A DNA stretch of 64,000 nt from Paragorgia papillata (GCA_035771165.1 JAWNZC010000100.1:3426001-3490000), one strand, 5' to 3'. Counted from the first letter of the stretch, positions 34,501 through 49,500 are shown. Notes: a model not told the origin generated them from the sequence alone. Made by a program: numbers and translations.

Positions 34501-37500
34501 TAGCCAGATGAATTATCTTTCTTCCAGTATATTTGATAGCTTCTACAGTGGTTTATTTCTCGAGAAAACATTCGGAGAAGACAGATTATAATACATACGG
34601 AGAAAAAAATTCATAATAGCGGCCGCTATTATGATTTGGACATGTTCGGTATTTCGCTTTTTTTAGGGAAACTAAGCTATTTGGTTGGATAAACTGTACG
34701 TAATGTTGTAGCAAGGTGAATTATCTTTCTGCCAATATATTTTATAACTTCTCAGTGGATTATTTCTGGAGAAAACGTTCGGAGTAGACTCCTCTTCTCT
34801 GTGGAAGCCATTTTTGTTTTTGCATCACATGACAAATCTTGCAAAGTCAGCATATTATCGTCCCGGCAAAGCGGGACGGAGTGTTTACATGAGAAAAATT
34901 GTCTTGGATTTGCCGGGATCCCGGTTGAGAAAACCGGGATCCCGCTTTGCCGTGACGGGATGAAAAACGTCCCGGCAAACATCTTTCCATATAAACGGAA
35001 CGGGATAAACATGCATGGTGAGATCCCGGCAAACGTCCCGTCCCGCCTCCCATGTAAACAGCCCCTTACACACACAGAGCTTATAGTCGAGATTCGATCA
35101 GTTGATAGACAAGTCTTGCAGCCATAAAGCAATGAAAAGTAAGAAATTAAGACTTGTACGTTACGTTTTCGTATGTTTTTGCTGTACAAGCTGTCCGTAA
35201 GTTAAACTCAGAGGAAAAACTCTGAACTCCAGACGGGACTCGAACCCACAACCTTCCAAATGCCATCCCGACGCTCTCACCATTGAGCATGCGACTTGTA
35301 GCCCAACAAGTACTTGTGACACACGTACGGTTCGACTAGTTCCCAGGCGTATAAATATCGAAAAACAACCTTGGTCTATCATCTGAGTTCCAGTGGCTCA
35401 GACCCCGTTTACACGATGCCGGTAGAATTTGAAAACGGAACAAAATGCCGGTGTGTAAATACAAAAAGTCTTGCGTTTACACGGTGCCGGTATAATATAA
35501 TGACGGATTAGCATGCGACTATTCTCTTCCAATGAGAATTGAGAAGACTTTGTGAATACTGCTGACCCGAATACTGTGGTCGTATATATCGTGATTACCG
35601 TCATCAAACTGTTACGGCACGGGCGTTTACACGATACCGGTTAGTGTTCCATTTTCATTTCATGCCGTCAAGGAACCCGTCTTCGTTTTGTGCCGCTTTC
35701 ATGTCATTTTTGTGCCGGTATCGTGTAAACGCAAGGCCTAAACGGCATGATTTTGTTCCGTTTTCAAATTGTACCGGCATCGTGTAAACGGGGTCTCAAT
35801 GGTGAGAGCGTCCGGCTGGCATTTGGGAAGACTGGGGAGAGGCTGGAAACGAGAAGGCCTAGCAACATTCATAAAAAGGTCCTGCCCAGAATCGTTCTGG
35901 CCCTTCGAGTGTTCCTGGGATCTAGCGTAGCGACAGTATATTATATAAAAAGCACAAGGACGTCTGCGAAGATCTTACCAAAGATCTTGGCGATCGAAAG
36001 AAGGAAATTATGGAATATATTTCAATTGGAGCTCGAAATGAAAATTTAACTGTTTAACTTTCAACTTTTGGCGGTTGCAGAAGGAAAGCTAGTGATAAGA
36101 AAGCTAGGCCAGTGAACCTTCGTCGATCCGAGGTGAGTAGGCTTGTATTATTTTAATTATGCAGATGGAATAGTAAGTGTCGGGAAACACTTAGGACGTC
36201 ATAACATCACAATTCTTCCTCAATAAACAACTGAGCTGTAAAGTGAAAGTGTTTACGAATTTTGCTGGACCTTCCCCAGCGGGTCCGTTCGGATCACTTC
36301 CGAAACGTGTCAACCGAGGAAGGCCTAGAAACTAGGCTAGGTTCGAGTCCCGTCTGGAGCTCAGAGTTTTTTCTCTGAGTTTTAAAGTGCCTATGTCATC
36401 CTCAGGGACTTTACATATTTATACTAATTGGAACATTCTGAGAAGATTTCTAATATATCTTCTCAGGCGAAAATTTCATCTTCATAGATTTTTTTGCCGT
36501 TAAAGTTGACGGAAGTGACGTCGAAAGAGGAATTTGTCTATATGAAAACCACTTTACAGATTCCTCTTTCGACGTCACTTCCGTCAACTTTAACGGAAAA
36601 AAGTCCATGAAGATGAAATTTTCGCCTGAGAAGATATATTACAAATCTTCTCAGAGTGTTCCAATTAGTATAAATATGTAAAGTCCCTGAGGATGACATA
36701 GGCAATTTAACTTACGACAGCTTGTACAGCAAAAACAAATGGAAAAGATATTTAACAGTTATACCATGAGCTCGAGTTGTATATGAGCTCATAGCCAACG
36801 AGGCGCTTGTTTTATTATACAGCCAAGCATTGTACAAGAGGCAAAATTACAGCGAAATGTTTGAAACAACAAACTTCCGGCATAGGTAACTAATACTTCC
36901 GCCATGCGTAATGATGCATTCACAATTCACATAGAGTTTCTCGCTGAGCTATTCGGTAAACAGCTTCGAAATGTTGCATAAATGAGTAATGTTGCTCGAG
37001 AGGCAAAAAAATGTGTTAAGCAGATCAACAAAAAGATTAAAAGGTGCCTTTATGAAGTCAAAAGGTGGGTCAGTTGTTTATATTAGCGTTGCTGTAGTGA
37101 AAAAGGTTTTGATTTCATGCAAAAATGAAACTGAAACACCTTCGGCAGTGAAACTAAATTACTTAGTAGGTTGTTCTTGAAAAATAACATGCTTGTTACT
37201 ACTCCAAATGCTTATCTAAATATAAAAAAAAAAGTCTCTTTACTGGTAATTTCCTACGAAATGTGTGTTCTAAGCTTGATTTTAACCGTGAGTTTCTTTG
37301 TTTGGCAATAAATTAATATCAACCCGTTAATTTAGTCGGATTTTTGAAGTAAAAAGACGTAATTTTTAGGTGAATTTTACATTTGACATGCTAAATTGTG
37401 TATTTGTTAATGTATTTTTACACAATATTGTTTTTTTATACATTGGTTTGAGGGTGTTGATGTTTTTCTGTATAAAAATCGGGCAATTTCAACTCTTTTC

Positions 37501-40500
37501 GGCAGTTTAAAAAAACATGCCTCCATCTTGTTTTTCCTCTACTAGCAGGATATGAGCTGATAGCCTGGTAGTAGGGAACCAATCAGATTACGCAAAAGCT
37601 CATATCCGATAGCATGCTATATAACATTTAACAAATAGATTCCATTTTGCCGTTGTCTGTTTCAGTTATAGATGCACAGATGACGTCACAACGTGGTAAG
37701 AACAAAAAAGTGGCCCACGAGACGCAGTCGAGTGGGTCACTGATGTTCTTACCACGTTTGTGACGTCTTCTGTGCATCTATAACTGAACAGACAACAAAA
37801 AAATGGAATCTATTTGTTTTATACAATAAAAGTTTAAAAGGTTTTTGTCGAAACTCTTGCCGGATTTTGGGGCATGAAAAAGGAAAAAAGCAAGTCAGCT
37901 GACGTGATCTGACGTGACCATGCGTCTGTCCTCTAATAGATCATGGGCAACAACCAATGAAAACACGCATAGCAACCAGGGTATTGTATAATAAAACTTA
38001 CCTCACTAAACGAATTCTAGATGCGCTCAGCTTTCCACTACGTGTGTTCTGAACGATACAGAACTCCACTGCGTCCCCAGCCTTGAAAGAAATTTTCTCA
38101 AACTCATTAATAATTCACGAGCTAATTAGCCAATCAAAGAAAAAATATTTGGTCGTGTGCATGAGTTTTGAAACCCAATAAAGGGCGCGCAAACTGAATT
38201 TATAATTAAGAAATCAGATAATAAACGACACAAACAAAGAACCGTTTATAACCACATTTCTTAATTATAAATTCAACGTGAAACTATTATCTATAAATCT
38301 AATATGCACCAATATCACCAAGTCCCTCTACTATAATTGACGATTGAGAAGCTATTTCATAAACTCGTGTATCGTGTTTTACCAGGGGTTTGCAAACACT
38401 AGAGAACAACAAAAATCACTCAGCTGCCTATTACCTCGTAATTTGCAATGTTCTCTCGTGTTTGTAAAACATTCGAAAACAATAAAAATCACTTGGCTTG
38501 CAGCCTCGTGATTTTCATTATTCTCTCATGTTTTACAAACACTCGAGATCAATGAAAATTACTCGGTTAACGGTCTCGTGATTTTCATTGTCCTCTCGTG
38601 TTTGTAACCCCTGGTAAAACACTCCCACTCGTTTTATGAAATATTACTTCAAAAACTTGAGGAAAATTCAAAAGAAATTAAAGTTTAATCAGTGTCTTTA
38701 TACGTGATAAAGATACCTCCTGATTTACATAAACTTTAGCTTTGATTTTCTCGGCTTAGACAAGGTTATTTTTCAAACTTACTACGCCAATGAACTTACC
38801 AAGTGGTTCGTTTTTGAAGCCGTTCAATAAACTCGCAGTTCGTGTTTTATCAGATATAAAAACGCTCGGCTTCGCCTCGTGTCTTTATATCTGATAAAAC
38901 ACTCCTGCTCGTTTATTAAACAGTACATAGGCCCCGTTCACACTATACCGGATAGGTTTTCGTGCCGGCACGAAAACCTATCGGGTATAGTGTGAACAGA
39001 CGGCATAATTATGTGCCGTTTCGTGCCGAATACGATATAACCCCGTGATCCAACCAATCACCACGCTCTATTCTATTAATATACTTCCGAAACGATTTCG
39101 ATCTCCGTTCACACTGGAGCTGAAACGGCACAAAAAGCTATCCGATACAAGATGTACCTCTTTCGAGATCGGAGCGGCGCAATGGCGTGCCGGCACAGAA
39201 ATTGTGCTGGAACAGGCGTTTAGGGTGTGAACAGAAGACCTATCCGGTATGGTTTTCGTGCCGGCACAAAAGCTATCCGGTATAGTGTGAACGGGGCCTT
39301 AGTTCACGAGATCCTTGGGTTTTTTTGATGTACCGCGGTTGTTTATTTTGAATAGTTACTCCCGACAAGTTAATTGCCCCGGGCTAATATATAGAACTCG
39401 CGATCAAGCTCTCGGCAACGCCCTCCGTGGCTCAGTGGTCAGAGCATTGCACTAGAATCGCAAGGTCGTGGCTTCAATTCCTGCCGGAAGGCCTGTGTAG
39501 TTGCATTTTTCGCAACTGGTCCCGGTTTGGTCTTAAAATGTATAGTATTCTACACTCGAATTTTCCTTCACCCAAAATCCTTAGAACATGCTATATGTAA
39601 TCGAGTGAAATGCCCAATATCACTTATAATATACCCAATTCTCTCCTGGCATTACCACCTTATTATATATACAGAACTCGCGATCAAGCTCTCGGCAACG
39701 CCCTCCGTGGCTCAGTGGTCAGAGCATTGCACTAGAATCGCAAGGTCGTGGGTTCAATTCCTGCCGGAAGGCCTGTGTAGTTGCATTTTTCGCAACTGGT
39801 CCCGGTTTGGTCTTAAAATGTATATATTCTACACTCGAATTTTCCTTCACCCAAAATCCTTAGAACATGCTATGTAATCGAGTGAAATGCCCAATATCAC
39901 TTATAATATAATATATATTAGCCGGGGGCAATTAACTTGATTTATGCATGGTTGGGAAAATAAGCTTTAATCCATGGTCACTAAGCCATTTATCATCGTG
40001 ACCGAAGTGTTTTTAGACAATCTCTATGATAATGAACTCAGTAGCTCAGTTTTCTTAGGGGCCGTTTACATGGACAAACGTTGTCCCTGGTAGAAGGGTC
40101 ACCCTGCCCCCCGAGCTACCCTGAGGGAGCATTGCCAGAAATACGCGACATCCGATTGCGCAACACCCCGTCGGGACCAGTGTGGCTCATTGAACTCGCA
40201 CAATTTGTATATGAAATTATATAGGGCGCGCGTATTGTTTGAAATAGACAAAGAAGATGTACTGTTTCTCGAAATGCGAAATCAGATCTTATTGAGGTTA
40301 ATGTTGAAGAATATCATGGACTAAAAAATTGAGCGCTATTGGCAAATTTTCGGTTGTCCCTCAGAAAATATATAAAATCGTGTTGGTTCTCTATGGTTTA
40401 GTCTGTGTTAGTACGAATTAAACTCCTAGTTACATATTTAAAACCGCTCGTGAAGTCGTAACATCCACAAAATCAAACATGCGAAATCGGTTTATGTGAG

Positions 40501-43500
40501 TTCAATGTCTGAGGTTGCTGGTTCAAGTAATAGCTTAACATTTTACCCTACTTTCGCTTGTCCATTTCGCTGTTATATTATATAAAGCATAATATGACCA
40601 ACAAACTTCTGGGTCGACAATCGAAACATCCACGTTTTAAAATTGCCATAACTCCGCGATATTCTGCAGTATCGCAACTCTTTTGGTACTGAATTGATGC
40701 TTTTTGTCTGCTTGTTTTATTTACCATGGTTTGAAAATCGACGCACGCATTATTTTAGACATATTTGCCGCTGAGTTATAGGTTTTGAACTACTTTTGGA
40801 CCATCCTAAGGAAGCCAAAGCCAGACGAGGGGCAGCGGGATATCGGGAATTTGCCAGATCGTATATCAGGAAATATTCCGATTACTCATGCGCTGCACGT
40901 AAAACGCTGACAAAGACACGTATGTCTTGCAGACTCAAATGTCGCGTATTTCTGGCTATGAGCCAACTTTGTGTTCATTTTACTTAGTCTCGACAGCGAG
41001 CGTTTGCATGGGGAATTTCATACTTGTCTCGGGTAGCAGGGTCACCCTGGGGGTAGGGTCACCCTCTTTGCGAGGTAGGGTTACCCTAGGGGGCGAGATA
41101 AAGTTGACTCGCTTACCCGAGGCAAAACTGCGAAACAAAATGGCGGCAGAAAGTGAAATAATTGATAGAGCAGCAAATACGAAGCGGAAAAAATGGTCTT
41201 GGTCTCCAACAATAGTTTAAAACCTGATAATTGGCCTGAAGAAGTATAAAAGCTTCTGTCAGTTTAATTCTATCGTTTAATTCTAACAGTACAGTTACAG
41301 TTTCTTCCCGACGATCGGCTATCCTAAATTAGATGCATTAAACTATACCCAGTCCTCCAGGCTTAAACCGATTCAGAAGTCATAATCTAATTCCTCATGT
41401 AAACACACGACAAAGTTGTCTCGAGGGGTAGGGTGTCCCTCTTACCCAAGCCAACTTTTAGTCCATGTAAACGGCCCCTAAGGCAACCTCGGTGATCTTG
41501 AACTTAGTTACGTCGGTTTCGGTCACTAACCTACATTAAAACACGATCAAGTCGGATTTCTTTGTTTTTTTTGCGGGATTTATATCCCATAAATCCCACA
41601 TTATAAATTCATAGGGTGCCTACTACAATTATCTCGTATGGTAACGCCGGTAGCGCCCACATACGGGAAGGAGAGCAAGGGTTTGCTTTTCGCTCCACGT
41701 AGTTCACGAGAGGAAGGCAAACCATTGAAAATCATCAAAATCTGTTGGTTGAGTCAGCAATTTATTACGCTGAACGTTGAGCATAAAATGTGGGATTAAT
41801 ACGGCATCAATACGCATGCCCAATGCTGTAATGATAGATCTGGTACTAATTATTCATACTAATTATTCAAACAAGCTTGTAGAAGTCCGTGTATGTGTTC
41901 AATGAACCTTTACGTACTTCTCAAGTTGTTTAATAAACTACTATTCAAAGGTTGCTTTGGAGTCTTATTATTTCATAAAATCCCGTTAACATTTGACATA
42001 GCAATGTCCTTCGACACTCGGTAAATGCTATCTTTTAGAAAACCTTCTTCAATCGTGTTTTAAGTCGGATAAATACCTCGAACGTCGGCTTTAAGCAAGA
42101 TTAATTTATTATCGAGTCGGTTTTCTTTGTTCATTCCGAGGTCTTTATATCGCATAAAGACCTTGAATAATAATTAGATACGAAATGAAGAAAAAAACAA
42201 GGAAAATCTTTGTCCAAACTGGAAAAAATAGACAAAACTCTGTTGGAAAACCTCCTCAATAATAAATTAAGTCAGATAAATCCCTCGAACGTCGGCATGT
42301 ATGCGATATAAAGCCCTCGGACGCTGCGCGTCCTCGGGTCTTTATATAGCATACATCCCTCGTTCTCGGGATTTATCTATTACTAAATCCCTCGGGCCTT
42401 GGGATTGTATCTGGCTTAAAGCCTCCGTTCTCGGTATTTATCCTATACTAAAAAAATAATTCAAATGTGCCACCACTTGCTACACGATCTGCAGCTAGTT
42501 AGGGGCAACCAAAATGTGACATCATCATCAATATTTTAAACCTAAATGGTATTTGTTTACCATAATGGAAAGAGTCTCGTCTTCAATTTCACTCGTGTGG
42601 AAGAAAAGATTTTTCGCTTCGTCAGTTTCATAAGCTATAAAGCCGTACTACAATGAAAAGAAAAAAATGAATATTTTTACAAGTGTAGGATTGACTAGAC
42701 TAACTTTATTTATACTGGATAACTCTATCCGTCATATCTAAACTGTTCTCTCTAGATGTCCACTAAGAACCATCCTTCATTGATCCAGTGTTACTACAGA
42801 AGGAAACCAGAGTAAACTAAACTAACTTTATTAATACTGGATAACTCTATCAGTCATATCTAAACTGTTCTCTCTAGAGGTCCAGTAAGGACCATCCTTC
42901 ATTGATCCAGTGTTACTACAGAAGGAAACCAGAGTAGACTAAACTAACTTTATTTATACTGGATAACTCTATCAGTCATATCTCAACTGTTCTCTCTAGA
43001 GGTCCAGTAAGGACCATCCTTCATTGATCCAGTGTTACTACAGAAGGAAACCAGAATAGACTAAACTAACTTTATTTATACTGGATAACTCTATCAGTCA
43101 TATCTAAACTGTTCTCTCTAGAGGTCTAGTAAGGACCATCCTTCATTGATCCAGTGTTACTACAGAAGGAAACCAGAGTAGACTAAACTAACTTTATTTA
43201 TACTGGATAACTCTATCAGTCATATCTAAACTATTCTCTCTAGAGGTCCAGTAAGGACTATTCTTCATTGATCCAGTGTTACTACAGAAGAAAACCAGAG
43301 TAAACTAAACTAACTTTATTTATACTGGATAACTCTATCAGTTATATCTAAACTGTTCTCTCTAGAGGTCCAGTAAAGACCATCCTTCATTGATCCAGTG
43401 TTACTACAGAAGAAAACCAGAGTAAACTAAACTCACTTTATTTATACTGGATAACTCTATCAGTTATATCTAAACTGTTCTCTCTAGAGGTCCAGTAAGG

Positions 43501-46500
43501 ACCATCCTTCATTGATTCAGTGTTACTACAGAAGGAAACTGGAGTAAACTAAACTAACTTTATTTATACTGGATAACTGTATCAGTCATATCTAAACTGT
43601 TCTCTCTAGAGGTCCAGTAAGAACCATCCTTCATTGATCCAGTGTTACTACAGAAGGAAACCAGAGTAAACTAAACTAACTTTATTTATACTGGATAACT
43701 CTATCAGTTATATCTAAACTGTTCTCTCTAGAGGTCCAGTAAAGACCATCCTTCATTGATCCAGTGTTACTACAGAAGAAAACCAGAGTAAACTAAACTA
43801 ACTTTATTTATACTGGATAACTCTATCAGTTATATCTAAACTGTTCTCTCTAGAGGTCCAGTAAGGACCATCCTTCATTGATTCAGTGTTACTACAGAAG
43901 GAAACTGGAGTAAACTAAACTAACTTTATTTATACTGGATAACTGTATCAGTCATATCTAAACTGTTCTCTCTAGAGGTCCAGTAAGAACCATCCTTCAT
44001 TGATCCAGTGTTACTACAGAAGGAAACCAGAGTAAACTAAACTAACTTTATTTATACTGGATAACTCTATCAGTCATATCTAAACTGTTCTCTCTAGAGG
44101 TCCAGTAAGAACCATCCTTCATTGATCCAGTGTTACTACAGAAGGAAACTGGAGTAAACTAAACTAACTTTATTTATACTGGATAACTGTATCAGTCATA
44201 TCTAAACTGTTCTCTCTAGACGTGCAGTAAGAACCATCCTTCATTGATCCAGTGTTACTACAGAAGGAAACTGGAGTAAACTAAACTAACTTTATTTATA
44301 CTGGATAACTGTATCAGTCATATCTAAACTGTTCTCTCTAGAGGTCCAGTAAGAACCATCCTTCATTGATCCAGTGTCACTACAGAAGGAAACCAGAGTA
44401 AACTAAACTAACTTTATTTATACTGGATAACTCTATCAGTCATATCTAAACTGTTCTCTCTAGAGGTCCAGTAAGGATCATCCTTCATTGATCCAGTGTT
44501 ACTACAGAAGGAAACCAGAGTAAACTAAACTAACTTTATTTATACTGGATAACTCTATCAGTCATATCTAAACTGTTCTCTCTAGAGGTTCAGTAAATCT
44601 CAATAAACAACGTACATCTCCTTTGACAGACTCAACACACGCCTTCAATCGCTCGCGCTTGGCAGTGATCTCGACAGCAAACTTTTTATCTGAGGTTTCT
44701 AAGCAACCAACGCGGAATTGGACCTAAAATAAGATAAAGAAATTCATAACATCAAAACATATATTAATACTGTGATAGTACCATCAACACTACAAAAACC
44801 ACCATTCAGAATTACCACCTCCACCATTATCTTCACTCGTTTCACCATCACTTTCACCATCATGTCCATTACTACCATAATCATCACCTTCATCATCACT
44901 ATTACTATCACCACCACCACCACCATCACCTTCAGATCACCACCATCAACATCACTACCATCACCACCATAATCATCACTACCATTATCACCTTCAGCAT
45001 CACCACCATCAACATCACTACCATCACCACCATAATCATCACTACCATTATCACCTTCAGCATCACCACCATCATCACCACCTCATTCATCATCATCACC
45101 ATCAACATCACCACCATTATCACCACCATAATCATCACTACCATTATCACCTTCATCATCATCATCATCACCACAATCATCATCATCATCACCACCATAA
45201 TCATCACCATAATCATCACTACCATTATCACCTTCAACATCACCACCATCATCATCACTACCATTATTACCACCATCATCATCACTACCATTATCACCTT
45301 CAACATCACCACCATCACTACCACCATCATCGTCACTACCATTATCACCACCATCACTACCACCACCACATCGTCCTTACAGTTAGTCCTACAACCATGT
45401 ATACCTTCTCTCCACACTGCAAAACAGTTTTCTTATCGAACAGACCAGTAATGCCGTACGGAATAACAGACATAGCATCATCTCCATCTTCCTCCTCATC
45501 TTCCTCTCCGTCATTCTCATCAGACTTCTCCACATACTCAATCAAGCCTTGATATCGCAGTTGCTAAAAACATAACCATATCAAAGATAACATTTCAAAC
45601 CATCACATACACAACAATGACACTCGGATACAATTATATCTTCTTGTACCTGTGGATCAGCGCGACGCAAAGGACGAAGAATCCTGCCTTCGTAAGCTTC
45701 AGAGATGACAGTCTAGGAAAGCAAGACAATGTATTATTGTAATACTAAGCTTGTGGTAGACTATGAATATTTTTAGTTTTATGAATCTTATCTCATCACT
45801 TCACTTCACTTCCCTTCACCTCACCTCACTTCACTCCCCTCCCCTTCACTTCACTCCCCTTCACCTCACTTCCCTTCACCTCGCGTCACTTCCCTTCACT
45901 TCACTCCACTTCCCTTCACCTCACTTCCCTTCCCTTCACCTCACTCCACTTCCCTTCACCTCACTTCACTTCCCTTCACCTCACTCCACTTTCCTCCACT
46001 TTCCTTCACTTCCCTTCACCTCACTTCACTTTCCTTCACTTCACCTCACTTCACTTCACTTCACTCCCCTTCCCCTCACCTCACCTCACTCCACTTCCCT
46101 TCCCTTCACTTCACTTCCCTTCACCTCACTTCCCTTCATTTCACTTCCCTTCACTTCACTTCCCCTCACCTCCCTTCATCTCACTTCACTTCACTTCCCT
46201 TCCCTTCACCTCACTTCACTTCCCTCACTTCACTTCCCTTCCCCTCACTTCACTTCCCTTCCCTTCACCTCCCCTCCCCTCACCTCACTTCACTTCACCT
46301 CACTTCACTTCACTTCACCTCACTTCCCTTCACCTCACTTCACCTCCCCTCCCCTCACTTCACTTCACTTCCCTTCCCTTCACCTCCCCTCACCTCACTT
46401 CACTTCCCTTCACCTCCCCTCACCTCACTTCACTTCACTTCCCTTCCCTTCACCTCACTTCACTTCACTCCACTTCACTCCACTCCATTTCACCTCACTC

Positions 46501-49500
46501 CACTCCACTTCACTCCACTCCACTTCACTTCACTTCACTGCACTTCACCTCACTCCACTTCACTTCACTCCACTCCACTTCACTTCACTCCACTTCACTG
46601 CACTCCACTTCACTGCACTCCACCTCACTTCACTTCGCTTCACTTCACTTCACTCCACTTCACTTACAATTACCTCTTGCGGGATAGAACCGCTGGCCAG
46701 CTTAACCAACTTCTCAGCTGCAACTTTGCCTCCTTTAGAAGTAACGCTAAACTCCATTTCGTCGCCAAGAAAAAGGTCATCGATACTTCCCTCGTACTCA
46801 CTGCAAAACAAAATAACCAAATGACACAGTCTTGTCAGCAGTCTTGTTTCCATATTTATAACAAGCGTGACAAAATTCCTGCATTCTGATTGGTTTAGAA
46901 GAGCGCAATTAGATCGTTAATTACACACTGCGCAGCGCAATTAACCCATTCCTGCCTGAGCTGGCCAAAAACGGTTCCTTTATTGTTTTACTGTGTCTAA
47001 CACCAGATGATTTTACTCATCAAAGAGAGAACCCTCAGACATCCTAGGCAGCAATGAGTTAACAAGTGATTAACCCATTCCTGCCTGAGTTGGCCAAAAA
47101 TAGTTCCTTTATTGTTTTACTCTGTCTAACACCAGATGATTTTACTCATCAAAGAGAGAACCCTCAGACATCCTAGGCAGCAATGAGTTAACAAGTGATT
47201 AACCCATTCCTGCCTGAGCTGGTCAAAAATGGTCCCTTTATTGTTTTACTCTGTCTAACACCAGATGAATTTACTCATCAAAGAGAGAACCCTCAGACAT
47301 CCTAGGCAGCAATGAGTTAACGATAAGTGAAGCCTTTGTACTAAAATAGACAGATTTCCACTTTTCCAACAACTTGTGGTGTATTATGAATTGAGAATAT
47401 TATTTTAATATTTTTAGGTGAATACAGCGAACAAACAAACACCCTGTTATCAAGTGATGAAAAAAGACGTTTTCAAAATCTTGGGTGGGTAAGAAGCGTC
47501 GCATTCGCAAGGTACAGTACTTATATATATTTTGTCATGTATACTACAACTCATTTTACTCCGATGAAGGACAGTCTGCTTGAAACGTCAGTATTTCGTT
47601 ATCAAAACTATTCTCAGCAGTTTACCATCTTTTCACTTTGCTCTATCTAAAACACTGCCTACACAACAATCTAGTTTTTACTCTGATGAAGGACTCTGCT
47701 TGAAACGTCAGTATTTCGTTATTAAAACTATTCTCAACAGTATACCATCTTTTCACTTTGCTCTATCTAAAACACAGCCTACACAACACTCTAGTTTTTA
47801 CTCTGATGAAGGACTCTGCTTGAAACGTCAGTATTTCGTTATTTAAACTATTCTCAGCAGTTTAGCATCTTTTCACTTTGCCCTATCTAAAACACTACCT
47901 ACACAACACTCTATTCCCCCCCCCCCCCGCCCGCTCACCTATATCGAAAGAAAACTTCTTTCTCATGATCAGCCATCTCGAGAAATCCAAAGTTTTCCTT
48001 CAGTGTAGCTACAAAGCCCTGGAGAAAAAATAGAATGGTGTTGTCAAAACAACAATGATCCTTTGTTGATAACAACAAGAACAACAACGACAACAACAAC
48101 AACAACAACAACAACAACGACGACGACAACGACGACGACAACGACGACAACGACGGCGACAACAACAACAACAACAACAACGACGACAACAACAATAACG
48201 ACGACGACGACAACAACAACAATAACAACAACAACAACAACAACGATGACGACGACGACAACGACGACGACGACAACGACGACGGCGACGACAACAACGA
48301 CAACGACGACGACGGCGACGACAACAACAACAACAACAAGACGACAACCACAACAGCAGCAACAACATAAACAACGACGACGACGACGACAACAACAACA
48401 ACGACGACGATGACAACAACGACGACGACGACGACAACAACAAGACGACAACCACAACAGCAGCAACAACATAAACAACAACGACGACGACGACGACAAC
48501 AACAACAACAACACGACAACCACAACAGCAGCAACAACATAACAACAACAACAACAACAACACAACCACAACAACAGCAGCAACAACAGCAGTAGCAACA
48601 ACAACAACAACAAATGTTGTTGTTTAGTCTAGGACATCATCAACTCTCCTTCACTAGCTCTTCTTAGACCCAGCACTTAAATAACGGCGCTTCAAACATA
48701 TGTTAAATACTACACACGTAAAAACGCGCAAGCTGTTACATGCCTGCAAGCAAGTTGTTACAAGGCTTCAACAGGCTGTCACCATCATGTGTTCGCACTG
48801 GCTGTCCCAGTCTGTTAACATGTCTGTAACAGGTTGTTGACAACTTGTAACAAGGCTGATGACTCCAACAGACTGATGACAAGTTGTTCCAACAACCTGT
48901 TACCGCTCTGCACTCAACAAGTTGTTAACAGATTGATGCTGACAAGGTTGTAGCAGCTTCTTGAATGAACAGCATTGTTACAACCTGTTAAAATGCACAT
49001 AAACCCAATACAGTTTTCAGTTTTCTGTATATAGGACGCAAAAAGAGCTGATAAGTTCTTTTACAGTTTTTGATTTGGTCCATTCATTCCAGAGATATCT
49101 CGCTTTAAACATAGCTATTTAAATGAAAAAGCCGCAAATTATAGAGGATTGCGGCGAGACACCTATGACGTCATTTAAGTCAAAAATCAAATTTAATTTG
49201 ACGTCATCGGCTACACTAGCCGTGTTTGAGCAACCGTAAACAGCACACCTATCTGGCATTACTATAATCATTAAGCTGCAACTTGGAAAACTTCGTGCGT
49301 ACACGGCTAGTGACAGAGCGATCAGAGTTGACGTTTCTTAAATGACGTCACGCCTTGTCGGTTCCAGGCCCTATTTTGATCATATAATATTTGCGGCAAT
49401 TTTTCGCGGGACGTTCAAATTGGAGCATTTTGCCGATGTTTGAAGCAAGATATCTCCGAAACGAATGGACCAAATCAAAAACTGTAAAATAACTCATCAG

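Larger units (their letters stand above)
35385..36738 (+). mobile_element. tRNA-derived SINE broken by several insertions
   Basis: Pieces of the same SINE occur in order: 'gttccagtggctca' (to 35400), 'tcaatggtgagagcgtc' (from 35796), 'ggttcgagtcccgtctgg' (36341) and 'aacttacgacagcttgtac' (36709). Between them lie MITEs 35401-35795 and 36386-36705 and ~500 bp of other sequence. Confidence 0.75.

Noticed and set aside
35230..35300. Possible tRNA gene on the minus strand
   Set aside because: It has A and B boxes but an imperfect acceptor stem, and the sequence continues into a shared SINE tail seen again at 36.3 kb.
39429..39772. Two possible tRNA genes
   Set aside because: They are identical units with a long non-tRNA body repeated in tandem, so SINEs; copy 1 also has a B-box mismatch.
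40796..41220. Coding capacity of the 1.43 kb TIR element
   Set aside because: The two short ORFs show no transposase motif and overlap palindromic repeats.
42688..44598. CRISPR array
   Set aside because: It is a head-to-tail 121-bp satellite without spacers.
45763..46824. Plus-strand Phe-Thr-Ser-Leu-His repeat ORF of 353 codons
   Set aside because: It is the CTTCA/CCTCA intronic repeat, antisense to CSDE1.
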